Positions 7,328 through 18,179 of a stretch of 20,664 nt of DNA are shown here, piece by piece. The notes beneath the pieces were generated by a model. The model was not told the DNA's origin and did not search any database. It saw only the letters and a program-made list of their open reading frames with translations. The stretch spans positions 1-20,664 of the forward strand of contig NZOF01000152.1 in NCBI GenBank assembly GCA_002695185.1. The letters run 5' to 3'. Made by a program: the position numbers and the translations under genes. Source of the DNA: Erythrobacter sp. GTDB lineage: Bacteria; Pseudomonadota; Alphaproteobacteria; Sphingomonadales; Sphingomonadaceae. How positions within the stretch are numbered: the stretch's first letter is position 1; each line of letters starts with the position of its first letter.

Positions 7328-7645
7328 ACGGACCGGGCCCCTCTGGCGGGCGCTTGAGCGCACGTGATGTCGGCCGTATCGGATATACCGATGCAATCTG
7401 ACGGGCCCGTTTTCCTTATCCAGCCCATCTGCTCCGGTAGTCCGATCGACTTGAAATTCGATCAGGGAGCTATCGATGACGGCGCATTCAAAGACTATCT
7501 GGCAACTCGACCCGGCAAGGTTCACGCTGCTTTGCGACCTTTCGGCTAGTCGCGGCGTGCGCCGTATGTGCGCCCGTGCAGCCAATATCGCGCGCTGCTG
7601 ATCGCTCCTCGTACTTCACAGCTACCCACCTTCCGGAGAAATCCC
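7328..7645 (+). ncRNA. Structured 5' leader of nhaA, candidate cis-regulatory RNA
   Basis: The gap between proB and nhaA is 392 nt, long for this compact region. From the predicted transcription start the RNA can form a closing stem CGGGCCC (7334-7340) with GGGCCCG (7403-7409). Inside it are two local hairpins, GCGC-TTGA-GCGC (7350-7361) and ATCGG-ATATA-CCGAT (7378-7392). TTTTCC follows the closing stem directly. This is the outline of a three-way junction with an intrinsic-terminator-like tail. Further on are a 41-codon ORF and a twice-repeated GTGCGCC. Leader RNA classes named nhaA-I and nhaA-II, reported to sense Li+/Na+, are known upstream of nhaA genes in proteobacteria. I cannot recall their consensus well enough to assign this one. 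Confidence 0.45.
7476..7601 (+). CDS. Possible small ORF (41 residues) in the nhaA leader
   Basis: ATG 7476-7478 is preceded by GGGAG with a 6-nt spacer, one of the better ribosome-binding sites in the window, and the frame runs to TGA 7599-7601. The peptide begins MTAHSKTIWQLDP and has an arginine- and cysteine-rich C-terminal half. It matches nothing I recognise. Third-position GC is fairly high (about 28 of 40), as in real genes here. It stops 44 nt before the nhaA start and is not in the nhaA frame. It could be a leader peptide, an independent small protein or chance. Confidence 0.3.
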   Translation: MTAHSKTIWQLDPARFTLLCDLSASRGVRRMCARAANIARC

Positions 7646-8839
7646 ATGGTCAAAGCCATTACGCCTCTGCTGCGCGACTTCCTGCAAAAGGAAAGCGCCG
7701 GAGGAATCGTCCTTATTTTCGCAGCGGCGCTTGCCCTTGCAGTTGCCAATTCGCCTCTTGCTGCCAATTACGTCTCGTTGCTCGACATTCCGGTCGTCTT
7801 TGCGATCGATAGCTTCGTGATCGATAAGCCTCTCCTGCTCTGGATAAACGACGGCCTCATGGCCGTTTTCTTTTTCCTCGTCGGCTTGGAGGTCAAGCGT
7901 GAGGTTTTGGAAGGCCAGCTGTCGAGCTGGGGCAAAGCGTCGCTCCCCTTGGTCGCAGCACTCGGCGGTATGGTTTTGCCAGCCCTCGTATTTATCGGGT
8001 TCAATCTGGGCACTCCCGACAATATTCAGGGATGGGCGATACCGGCAGCGACAGACATCGCCTTCGCACTCGGTATTCTCTCGCTGCTGGGGCCGCGCGT
8101 GCCTGTCGCGTTGAAGGCCCTGTTGCTGGCGATTGCCGTGATCGACGACATCGGGGCGATCGCGATCATCGCGCTGTTCTATTCGGGTGAAATCGATACC
8201 GGCATGCTCGCTGCGGCCGCCATGGTATTTATCGTAATGCTGGCTCTCGGGCGCGCTAAAGTCGCTTCGACGATCCCTTACGTGCTGTTGGCAATCTTGA
8301 TGTGGGCTTTCGTCCTGAAATCGGGCGTACATGCTACCCTGGCGGGTGTCGCGGCTGCACTGACAATCCCGCTGGATCGATCCAGCGATCACGGCCCGCT
8401 GGAACGCATGGAACATGCCCTCCATCCATGGGTCGCATTCCTGGTCATCCCGGTCTTCGGCTTTGCGAACGCAGGCGTGACGCTGGTCGGTCTCGAACCG
8501 TCAGCGCTACTCGACCCTCTGCCCCTCGGCATCGCGCTGGGCCTACTCATTGGCAAGCAGGCGGGTATCTTCGGTTTTGCCTGGCTGGCTGTGAAGATGA
8601 AGCTCGCCAGTCTGCCGGATGAGGTCAATTGGCGGCAGATCCACGCCTTGTCGCTACTCGCGGCAATCGGTTTCACCATGAGCCTTTTCATCGGCAATCT
8701 CGCTTTCGCGACTGCTGGCCAGATAGATGCCGTGAAGCTTGGCGTGCTGGCCGGTTCGACGGTCGCGGCCCTGACAGGATACTTCCTGCTTAAATCCGCT
8801 CTTCCGGCTGTCGGCTCTGTTCGGGAGCAGCAAGCATGA
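7646..8839 (+). CDS. nhaA: Na+/H+ antiporter NhaA
   Basis: A 397-residue inner-membrane antiporter that exports Na+ or Li+ in exchange for protons, important for salt tolerance and growth at alkaline pH. The unwound-helix motif ATDIAF places D137 where E. coli has D133. The ion-binding pair is D167-D168 in AVIDDIG (E. coli D163-D164), and K304 in LIGKQAGIFGF matches E. coli K300. About a dozen hydrophobic helices are apparent. The start is ATG 7646, with GGAGA (7635-7639) 6 nt upstream. An in-frame ATG at 7568 would add 26 hydrophilic residues and was rejected. It overlaps the terC-like gene by 4 nt (ATGA), implying translational coupling. Control by the upstream structured leader is inferred. 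Confidence 0.97.
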   Translation: MVKAITPLLRDFLQKESAGGIVLIFAAALALAVANSPLAANYVSLLDIPVVFAIDSFVIDKPLLLWINDGLMAVFFFLVGLEVKREVLEGQLSSWGKASLPLVAALGGMVLPALVFIGFNLGTPDNIQGWAIPAATDIAFALGILSLLGPRVPVALKALLLAIAVIDDIGAIAIIALFYSGEIDTGMLAAAAMVFIVMLALGRAKVASTIPYVLLAILMWAFVLKSGVHATLAGVAAALTIPLDRSSDHGPLERMEHALHPWVAFLVIPVFGFANAGVTLVGLEPSALLDPLPLGIALGLLIGKQAGIFGFAWLAVKMKLASLPDEVNWRQIHALSLLAAIGFTMSLFIGNLAFATAGQIDAVKLGVLAGSTVAALTGYFLLKSALPAVGSVREQQA

Positions 8840-9834
8840 TCGACTTTTTCCTTGCGGACTGGCTCGGCACCCCCTTGTGGTTCTGGGCTGCCTTCCTTGC
8901 GATCGTCATCGTGCTGACGGCGTTCGATCTCGGTGTCCTTCATAAGGAGGATAAGAAAATCGGGATCGCCGAAAGCCTGAAGCTATCCGTGTTTTACATC
9001 GGAGTGGCACTGCTGTTCGGTTTCTGGGTCTGGATGGAGCGCGGACCCGAAGCAGGCATGCAGTACTACACGGGCTTCTTCATCGAGAAGGCCCTCTCGA
9101 TCGACAATGTCTTTGTGATCAGCCTGATATTCACCTATTTCTCAATCCCCCCGAAATATCAGTATCGCGCGCTCCTGTGGGGCATCATGGCAGTAATCGT
9201 GCTGCGCGGTCTGATGATTGCAGGCGGGGCGGCGATCCTGGCAGAAGCGTATTGGGTGCTGTACCTGTTCGCCGCTTTTCTGATCGTAACCGGTATCAAG
9301 ATGTTCTTCGCCGGGGACGAGCCGATGGACGTCGGCAGTAACCCGGCGGTGAAGTGGATCAGCCGGCATATGCGTGTCACGCCTGATCTTCACGGGCAGC
9401 GCTTCCTGGTAAAGGTACAGGACGCCAAAACCGGCAAAATGGTGCGCGCCGCCACACCACTGCTGCTCGCACTGGTCGTCATCAATCTCGCCGATCTCGT
9501 GTTTGCGGTAGATAGTGTCCCGGCGATCTTCGCGATCACGACGGATACCTTTATAGTCTACACTTCGAACATTTTCGCGATCCTGGGATTACGGGCGCTC
9601 TATTTCGTGTTGGCAGCGATGGTGCATCGCTTCCATTACCTCAAATATGCCTTGGCAGCGGTACTGGTGTTCATCGGCAGCAAGATCTTCGTTTCCGATT
9701 TCCTTCTGGGCGGTGACAAGATGCCGCCATGGATCAGCTTGGGTGTCACCATAGGCTTGATCGGGGCTGGGGTCGCTTACTCGCTCTGGAAAACGCGTGG
9801 ACAGGAGGAGGCGGACTGGCCTGCGACCGATTAG
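8836..9834 (+). CDS. TerC/Alx family membrane transporter
   Basis: A 332-residue polytopic membrane protein of the TerC family. The two acidic signatures are present: FIEKALSIDN (82-91, E84 and D90) and NLADLVFAVDS (217-227, D220 and D226). About eight to nine hydrophobic helices are seen, with a cytoplasm-like stretch (about 158-205) between the two halves. Its layout resembles E. coli Alx, an alkali-induced protein linked to manganese export; TerC relatives are also known from tellurium-resistance clusters. No other ter genes are nearby, so manganese or general metal export is the likelier role. Its start overlaps the nhaA stop, which ties it to Na+/pH stress. Start and length fit the family. 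Confidence 0.92.
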   Translation: MIDFFLADWLGTPLWFWAAFLAIVIVLTAFDLGVLHKEDKKIGIAESLKLSVFYIGVALLFGFWVWMERGPEAGMQYYTGFFIEKALSIDNVFVISLIFTYFSIPPKYQYRALLWGIMAVIVLRGLMIAGGAAILAEAYWVLYLFAAFLIVTGIKMFFAGDEPMDVGSNPAVKWISRHMRVTPDLHGQRFLVKVQDAKTGKMVRAATPLLLALVVINLADLVFAVDSVPAIFAITTDTFIVYTSNIFAILGLRALYFVLAAMVHRFHYLKYALAAVLVFIGSKIFVSDFLLGGDKMPPWISLGVTIGLIGAGVAYSLWKTRGQEEADWPATD

Positions 9835-9864
9835 CGCGGACGAGCTACGGGTGGGTGCGTGTGA

Positions 9865-9884
9865 TATCGGTGAAATCGCCGATA
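9865..9884 (+). terminator. Weak hairpin after the terC-like gene
   Basis: TATCGGTG (9865-9872) pairs with CGCCGATA (9877-9884), with one G-U pair, around AAAT. It lies 30 nt after the stop codon. No U-tract follows, so it may be only a transcript-end hairpin. Confidence 0.35.
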
Positions 9885-9891
9885 ACTTCAC

Positions 9892-9920
9892 TTGGCGTTC
9901 AGCGGGGTGCTGGTTATAGG
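9892..9920 (+). promoter_or_regulatory. Candidate bamD promoter, nearly leaderless
   Basis: TTGGCG (9892-9897) and TATAGG (9915-9920) have a 17-bp spacer. The expected transcription start, about 9926-9928, is only a few bases from the bamD ATG at 9930, leaving no room for a ribosome-binding site on the mRNA. Confidence 0.45.
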
Positions 9921-9929
9921 CTCGGCCCT

Positions 9930-10730
9930 ATGAAGACCCAATCGCGCACCACCCGCATGCTCGCCTTCGGCGCTCTCGCTGCAGCCACTACACTCACTGC
10001 AGCTTGTGGTGGCGGTTCGAACCGGCCCGAAGACACGGCCTATGTCGCGCGCGACGTTGAGACACTTTACGGTCAGGCCAAGGCGGAACTCGACAGCGGG
10101 AAGCCGCAATTGGCCGCTGCGCTGTTCGACGAGGTGGAGCGTCAGCATCCCTATTCGCCCTGGGCGCGCCGTGCCCAGCTGATGAGTGCGTTCAGCTATT
10201 ATGTGGCGGGCGATTACAACAAGACTGTTGCTTCGGCGCAGCGCTTCCTGTCGATCCATCCGGGTAACAAGGACGCGCCATATGCCTATTACCTCATCGC
10301 GCTCAGCTATTACGAGCAGATCAGCGATGTTCAGCGCGACCAGAAGGTGACCGAGCAGGCGCTGACGGCGCTGCGCGAAGTAAACCGCCGCTTCCCGCAA
10401 ACCCAGTATGCCGCCGATGCGCGCCTGAAGATCGACCTCGTCGAAGACCATCTCGCCGGCAAGGAAATGGAGATCGGCCGCTACTATCAGCGTTCGGGCC
10501 GCTGGATCGCTGCGCAGATCCGGTTCCAGAATGTGGTCGATACCTATCAGACCACCAGCCATGCGCCGGAAGCTCTCTATCGCTTGGTGGAAAGCAGCCT
10601 TGCCCTGGGAATCAAGCCGGAAGCGGTAAAATATGCCGCCGTCCTCGGCGCGAACTATCCCGGGAACGAATGGTACGAGAAGGCTTACGAGCTGATCGAG
10701 GACAATGCCGCTGGCGTCTCGGCCAGCTGA
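9930..10730 (+). CDS. bamD: Outer membrane protein assembly factor BamD (lipoprotein)
   Basis: A 266-residue lipoprotein of the BAM complex, which inserts beta-barrel proteins into the outer membrane. The N-terminus has a basic region (KTQSRTTR), a hydrophobic core and a lipobox ending T-A-A-C with lipidated cysteine C26. The mature part is made of TPR-like helical pairs; typical BamD segments are YGQAKAELDSGKPQLAAALF, PYSPWARRAQLM, YYVAGDYNKTVASAQRF, APYAYYLIALSYYEQI and RFPQTQYAADA. ATG 9930 was chosen because it directly precedes the signal peptide; the longer open frame upstream overlaps the terC-like gene out of phase. It lies 77 bp before recN. Confidence 0.95.
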   Translation: MKTQSRTTRMLAFGALAAATTLTAACGGGSNRPEDTAYVARDVETLYGQAKAELDSGKPQLAAALFDEVERQHPYSPWARRAQLMSAFSYYVAGDYNKTVASAQRFLSIHPGNKDAPYAYYLIALSYYEQISDVQRDQKVTEQALTALREVNRRFPQTQYAADARLKIDLVEDHLAGKEMEIGRYYQRSGRWIAAQIRFQNVVDTYQTTSHAPEALYRLVESSLALGIKPEAVKYAAVLGANYPGNEWYEKAYELIEDNAAGVSAS

Positions 10731-10770
10731 CCGGCGAAAGACTATTCACAAGTCGATCATAAGGGGAACA

Positions 10771-10799
10771 GTGACGCGGCGTTTCGGCTGCGTTACATA
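10771..10799 (+). promoter_or_regulatory. Candidate recN promoter, nearly leaderless
   Basis: GTGACG (10771-10776) and TACATA (10794-10799) have a 17-bp spacer. The -10 box ends 8 bp before the recN ATG, so transcription would start almost at the initiation codon. No alphaproteobacterial LexA box (GTTC-N7-GTTC) is visible in the 77-bp gap. Confidence 0.35.
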
Positions 10800-10807
10800 G
10801 GGTAGCA

Positions 10808-14529
<3,722 letters not shown>

Positions 14530-14574
14530 TATCATGAATATGGAAACTTACGTCGTGCTTCGTGTTGGAGTGTC

Positions 14575-15711
14575 GTGAGCCGATCCCCCGTACTTTTCCT
14601 GACCGTCCTGATTGTCGGAGCCCTCCTCGTCCTCGCCACCATGGTGAGTACGCCGGGGGAATCCCCGCAGGATTTCCATAAACGTGTCACGCTCGCCGAG
14701 CAGAAACCTTCACCGCCCCCCGAACCGAAGCTTACCGAGGCGCAGGTCGCTCTTCAGCAGCAGCTCCGCGATCTGGGCGAGACCTTCAACGGCGACGTCG
14801 GCATTGCAGTTACCCAGGCAGACACGCTTGCCACCATGTCCTACTCTGGAAAGAAGCGCTTTCCCCAGCAGAGCGTAAGCAAGCTTTGGGTCTCTCTGAC
14901 CGCGCTGGACCTCAGAGACGAAGGCGCACTTGATCTGTCCGAGCCGGTTAGGTTGCGCGCTGAAGACCTCACTGTTTTTCATCAACCGCTTCGCAATATT
15001 GTGCGAGCGAGGGGCTCATTCACCACGGATTATGCCGACCTCATCAATCGAGCGATCACGCAGAGCGATAACACGGCGAACGACCGTCTTCTGCGCCGCG
15101 TGGGAGGGCCAAGCGCTGTAGAGGGGTTCTTGCGCCGGAATCAGATTTCGGGCGTCCAGTTCGGTACCGATGAACGGACCAAGCAAAGCAGCATTGCTGG
15201 CCTCAAATGGAAACAGGCCTATTCGGTCGACAATGCGTTTTACGAGGCGCGCGATCTCGTATCCGAAGAAGACAGGCGAAATGCCTTCGAAGCTTATCTT
15301 GCCGATCCGATCGATGGAGCTAGTCCCGTAGGCATCACCAAGGCGCTGGCGCGGCTTGCACGCGGAGACCTCCTTTCGGAGAATTCGACGGATCTGATCG
15401 TGTCGACCATGCAGCGTACCCGGAGTGGCCCGAGGCGGCTCAAGGGAGGCGTGCCGGCCGGTTGGACGATTGCGCACAAAACCGGGACAGGCCAGTTCTT
15501 CGACGGTGTCCAGTCCGGCTATAACGATATTGGTATTCTCACTGCGCCCGATGGCACGAATTATACGATGGCAGTAATGATCGGTAGCACCCGCGCATCC
15601 TATGCTGCGCGTATGGGAATGATGCAGGAAGTGACACGCAGCGTTGTTCGCTATCACGATCAAAGGGGCGCTCAGGTCAATCCGGATCTGGATCCTGAAA
15701 CCATTTCATGA
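14575..15711 (+). CDS. Membrane-anchored serine hydrolase, class A beta-lactamase-like fold
   Basis: A 378-residue protein with an N-terminal membrane anchor (about 5-25) and a proline-rich linker (44-52), so it faces the periplasm. The penicillin-interacting motifs are present: SxxK at S100-K103 (SVSK), SDN at 164-166 and KTG at 302-304. The order and the first spacing fit class A beta-lactamases. The Glu-xx-Leu-Asn deacylation motif is not conserved: E200 has the right distance from SDN but is followed by RTKQ. From E200 to KTG is about 102 residues rather than about 68, implying an insertion near 215-250. It may be a PBP-like peptidase or a weak beta-lactamase. The GTG start (14575) has GGAG 4 nt upstream; ATG 14641 would remove the anchor. 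It is 45 nt after ligA. Confidence 0.85.
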   Translation: MSRSPVLFLTVLIVGALLVLATMVSTPGESPQDFHKRVTLAEQKPSPPPEPKLTEAQVALQQQLRDLGETFNGDVGIAVTQADTLATMSYSGKKRFPQQSVSKLWVSLTALDLRDEGALDLSEPVRLRAEDLTVFHQPLRNIVRARGSFTTDYADLINRAITQSDNTANDRLLRRVGGPSAVEGFLRRNQISGVQFGTDERTKQSSIAGLKWKQAYSVDNAFYEARDLVSEEDRRNAFEAYLADPIDGASPVGITKALARLARGDLLSENSTDLIVSTMQRTRSGPRRLKGGVPAGWTIAHKTGTGQFFDGVQSGYNDIGILTAPDGTNYTMAVMIGSTRASYAARMGMMQEVTRSVVRYHDQRGAQVNPDLDPETIS

Positions 15712-16357
15712 CTCCGCCGGGCAGGGGAGTCCACCGGCCTACCTTTACTCCGGCAGTTGCGAGCATATCGCTGGTCCACTGGTTACATGTATTGCCTAAA
15801 TGATAGCTGCCCGGTGCATCGTAGAACACATCGTAGGTGGAGTATCCGGGCAATGGCTCGCGATGACTGGACACTGGGGCTTGGCTCTCGATGGCTTTTA
15901 CCAGCTTCGCATATTGTTCGTACGTCAGATAGATAGGCCTATTGGCTGAACCCGGTGCGGGCCGCACGTAATGTGCCGCATGGAGGAGACCGTCTCCGCC
16001 AGTCGCTGCCTTAATGGCGGTCGACAGGCTCAGATCGGCCCATGTCGGCGTGTTGAGAAAAACGTCACGCTCGCCCCAGCTCACGGCGACATGGGTATAG
16101 GGTCGATGAGGGTCTTGCAGATCAGCAGCTGGAAATACGGTTCGCCAGTCTTTCACCGGGGATACCAGGGGCATTACGATTTCGGTATGAATGCCGTTAT
16201 CGCCCACCATGATTTCGATACCATCCGCAGGTTCGGTCCAAGACGGGTTTCTGGGAATCGAGCTGCCGGTCCACGCTGACAGAAAGAAGCACGTAGTTGA
16301 GGTGACGAGGATAAACAGAACCCACGCACACACCCGCCATAAATGGCAGCCTCTCAC
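15677..16357 (-). CDS. DUF2459 family membrane-anchored protein
   Basis: A 226-residue protein of the DUF2459 family (also modelled, I believe, under a name referring to urease-region hypothetical proteins); its function is unknown. A single N-terminal hydrophobic segment (about 11-30) is followed by a soluble domain with GDNGIHTEIVMPL, SWGERDVFLNTP, the cysteine-containing GNTCNQWTSDMLATAG, and WTPLPGGV near the C-terminus. I chose GTG 16355-16357, because it overlaps the prmA stop in a GTGA arrangement and gives a normal signal-anchor. The in-frame ATG at 16391-16393 would add 12 residues and a 40-nt overlap. It is last in the four-gene minus-strand operon, and its end overlaps the convergent serine hydrolase gene by 35 nt. 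Confidence 0.85.
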   Translation of the reverse strand: MRGCHLWRVCAWVLFILVTSTTCFFLSAWTGSSIPRNPSWTEPADGIEIMVGDNGIHTEIVMPLVSPVKDWRTVFPAADLQDPHRPYTHVAVSWGERDVFLNTPTWADLSLSTAIKAATGGDGLLHAAHYVRPAPGSANRPIYLTYEQYAKLVKAIESQAPVSSHREPLPGYSTYDVFYDAPGSYHLGNTCNQWTSDMLATAGVKVGRWTPLPGGVMKWFQDPDPD

Positions 16358-17256
16358 CCGATCCGGCTCTTGCGCAGCCACAAAATAGCCCAATCCCCGT
16401 TCGTCACCCTTCGCGCCAGTCGAAAACCCTGTGCACGATAGGCCGCGCGAACTTCGGCTTCCTGTGTCACAAGTAGGCCCGCTAGCAAGAGACTGCCTCC
16501 AGCAGTCGTGACTTTCGCGAAATCAGGTGCCAGCTCGACTAACGGACCAGCGAGGATATTGGCAATTAGCAGATCGTAGGGAGCGCGCGCTTCGATCAGT
16601 GGGTCATCAATCCCCGGAGCGATCACCATTGTGAGCTCGCCTGGACGGGCACCCATCGTAATATCGTTCGTCCGGCAATTGTCTTCCACTACGCCTGCGC
16701 ACACCGTGTCTATATCCGAAGCGATTGCGTGCGCCCGCGGCCAAAGATGCATGGCCGCAAAAGCCAATAAGCCTGTTCCCGTCCCGATGTCCGCGTGGTT
16801 CCGAACCACCAGCCCCTCGCGCTTCATAAGGTCCAGCATGGCAAGGCATCCGGCGGTTGTCTTGTGCTGACCAGTGCCGAACGCCTGGCTGGCGGGAATG
16901 ATGAAATTGACCAGTTTCTTGTCGGCCGGGTATTCGGGCGTGCGTACATAGAAACGCCCGGCCTGGATGGGCTTCACGCCCTCTTGACTGAGGGTAACCC
17001 AATCTTCTTCCGGCAATTTCTCGGCGGTGAACTGGGGAGCGCCGTTCGTGAAGAGCGAGGCTGCGGCGCGTTTGTCGTCTGCAGTCGGTTTGCGGTCCAG
17101 CCAGACTTCTAGAATCCATTGCTCTGGCTTGTCTTCAGCGATTTCGCGGCCGGATACGACGAGTTCTTCGGGAAAGTCCCAGGCTTCATCATGCGCAAGA
17201 AGGGCAGCCTGCACCACCTTCTTCGGCGCTTCGCCAGCCAGTTTCCAGGCGCTCAT
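16354..17256 (-). CDS. prmA: Ribosomal protein L11 methyltransferase
   Basis: A 300-residue S-adenosylmethionine-dependent methyltransferase of the PrmA family, which trimethylates ribosomal protein L11. The N-terminal substrate-recognition part (about 1-95) is followed by AFGTGQHKTT (125-134), the SAM-binding loop DIGTGTG (156-162), ASDID (179-183) and the catalytic-site NILA (233-236). The best-known bacterial forms read AFGTGTHPTT and DVGCGSG, so this is a divergent but intact variant. Its start codon overlaps the stop of the upstream metallo-beta-lactamase-fold gene (ATGA) and its stop overlaps the start of the DUF2459 gene (GTGA). Confidence 0.92.
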   Translation of the reverse strand: MSAWKLAGEAPKKVVQAALLAHDEAWDFPEELVVSGREIAEDKPEQWILEVWLDRKPTADDKRAAASLFTNGAPQFTAEKLPEEDWVTLSQEGVKPIQAGRFYVRTPEYPADKKLVNFIIPASQAFGTGQHKTTAGCLAMLDLMKREGLVVRNHADIGTGTGLLAFAAMHLWPRAHAIASDIDTVCAGVVEDNCRTNDITMGARPGELTMVIAPGIDDPLIEARAPYDLLIANILAGPLVELAPDFAKVTTAGGSLLLAGLLVTQEAEVRAAYRAQGFRLARRVTNGDWAILWLRKSRIG

Positions 17257-18179
17257 TTGCTTTTCTCTTTCGCGAGCCGTTCATCCAGTTTTCGTGCTAG
17301 GCCGTCTGCGTATCGCTGACAGGCTCCGGGCTCGCCAAAAGTTTCATCCCGCAAATGCTTGAGCATTTGACTGGCAGAAGGATGGGGGGTGAGGAGGTAG
17401 TCACACGGCAATGAGCGGGCCTTGTCAATGCTTTTTCGGAATGCAGCCACGACCTCGGGATGGTCCGTAAAGCGATAATCGTCTGCCGACACAGCAGAAA
17501 GACTGTCGACGTAAGCCACGTTGCGGCAGACAGGGGGTTCACCCGGGAGATTGCAGGACTCCCATGTCCAACTCATCGCACCAGGGCTGTGGCCAGGGGT
17601 AGTGTGCGCGGTCAATTCGAGATTGCCGAGCTTCACAACTTCACCATCGACCACAATTCTATCCACTTTTACCCTTGGGAAATGGGGATGGTTCATCGCA
17701 GCCTGGGGATCTTCTTCCGCCACTACCCCGCGTTGGAGCACTTGGGCGGCTTGCTCGGAGGCGACAATTTGAGCGCCAGTGGCCGCTGCCAGCGCGGCAT
17801 GCGCGCCGACATGATCGAAATGCTCATGGCTCATCAGGATAAAGCGGATATCTCCCGGGTCTACGCCAAGGGATCGAATATTGGCGAGGATTAGCGGTGC
17901 AGCTTCGGGGACGCCGCTGTCGAGAAGGATATGACCGTCATCGCCAGTGATGAGGATCGCAGAGATACCGCAGGTGCCGACGTAAAAGCTGTTGCCCATG
18001 ATGGAAAAAGGGGGGGCGGGTTTGTCCCAATCATCCCACGGCTCGCAGCTGTCGATGAATTCTTTGGCAGGCATTGTGGATAACGAGCCTGTTGGAGCAA
18101 CATTCTGTGACCGATCAGAAGGCACGCTGGCACAACTTGCCATGACCAAAGTCAGAGGTACGAGAAGTTTAGCGCACAT
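17253..18179 (-). CDS. Exported metallo-beta-lactamase fold hydrolase, subclass B3-type
   Basis: A 308-residue protein with the zinc ligands of subclass B3 enzymes: H118, H120, D122 and H123 in HEHFDHVG, H197 in TPGHSPG, and H266 in LLTPHPS. The spacing mirrors H116/H118/D120/H121/H196/H263 of the B3 numbering. The N-terminus MCAKLLVPLTLVMASC looks like an export signal with a possible lipobox ending at C16, so it may be a lipoprotein or periplasmic. Start ATG 18177-18179 has GGAG with a 6-nt spacer and overlaps the SDR gene end by 11 nt. Several cysteines (C45, C70, C209, C218) could form disulfides. Carbapenem hydrolysis is plausible by family but not shown by sequence alone; other hydrolase roles are possible. 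Confidence 0.9.
   Translation of the reverse strand: MCAKLLVPLTLVMASCASVPSDRSQNVAPTGSLSTMPAKEFIDSCEPWDDWDKPAPPFSIMGNSFYVGTCGISAILITGDDGHILLDSGVPEAAPLILANIRSLGVDPGDIRFILMSHEHFDHVGAHAALAAATGAQIVASEQAAQVLQRGVVAEEDPQAAMNHPHFPRVKVDRIVVDGEVVKLGNLELTAHTTPGHSPGAMSWTWESCNLPGEPPVCRNVAYVDSLSAVSADDYRFTDHPEVVAAFRKSIDKARSLPCDYLLTPHPSASQMLKHLRDETFGEPGACQRYADGLARKLDERLAKEKSK

Noticed and set aside
7556..7574. GTGCGCC direct repeat near the nhaA start
   Set aside because: Two short copies in a GC-rich stretch are within chance, and no third copy is seen.
7568..7645. Upstream in-frame ATG that would extend NhaA by 26 residues
   Set aside because: The extension is hydrophilic and not seen in NhaA; the GGAGA at 7635-7639 points to ATG 7646.
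10652..10667. GAAC-N8-GAAC near the end of bamD as a LexA box for recN
   Set aside because: The alphaproteobacterial box needs a 7-base spacer and this one has 8; it also lies well inside the bamD coding region.
10765..10794. GGAAC followed by CGTT upstream of recN as an EcfG general-stress promoter
   Set aside because: The spacers to the two possible CGTT elements are 10 and 21 bp, not the required 16-17.
16355..16393. ATG 16393 as the start of the DUF2459 protein
   Set aside because: It would overlap prmA by 40 nt; the GTGA overlap at 16354-16357 gives a normal signal-anchor. The upstream start is not fully excluded.
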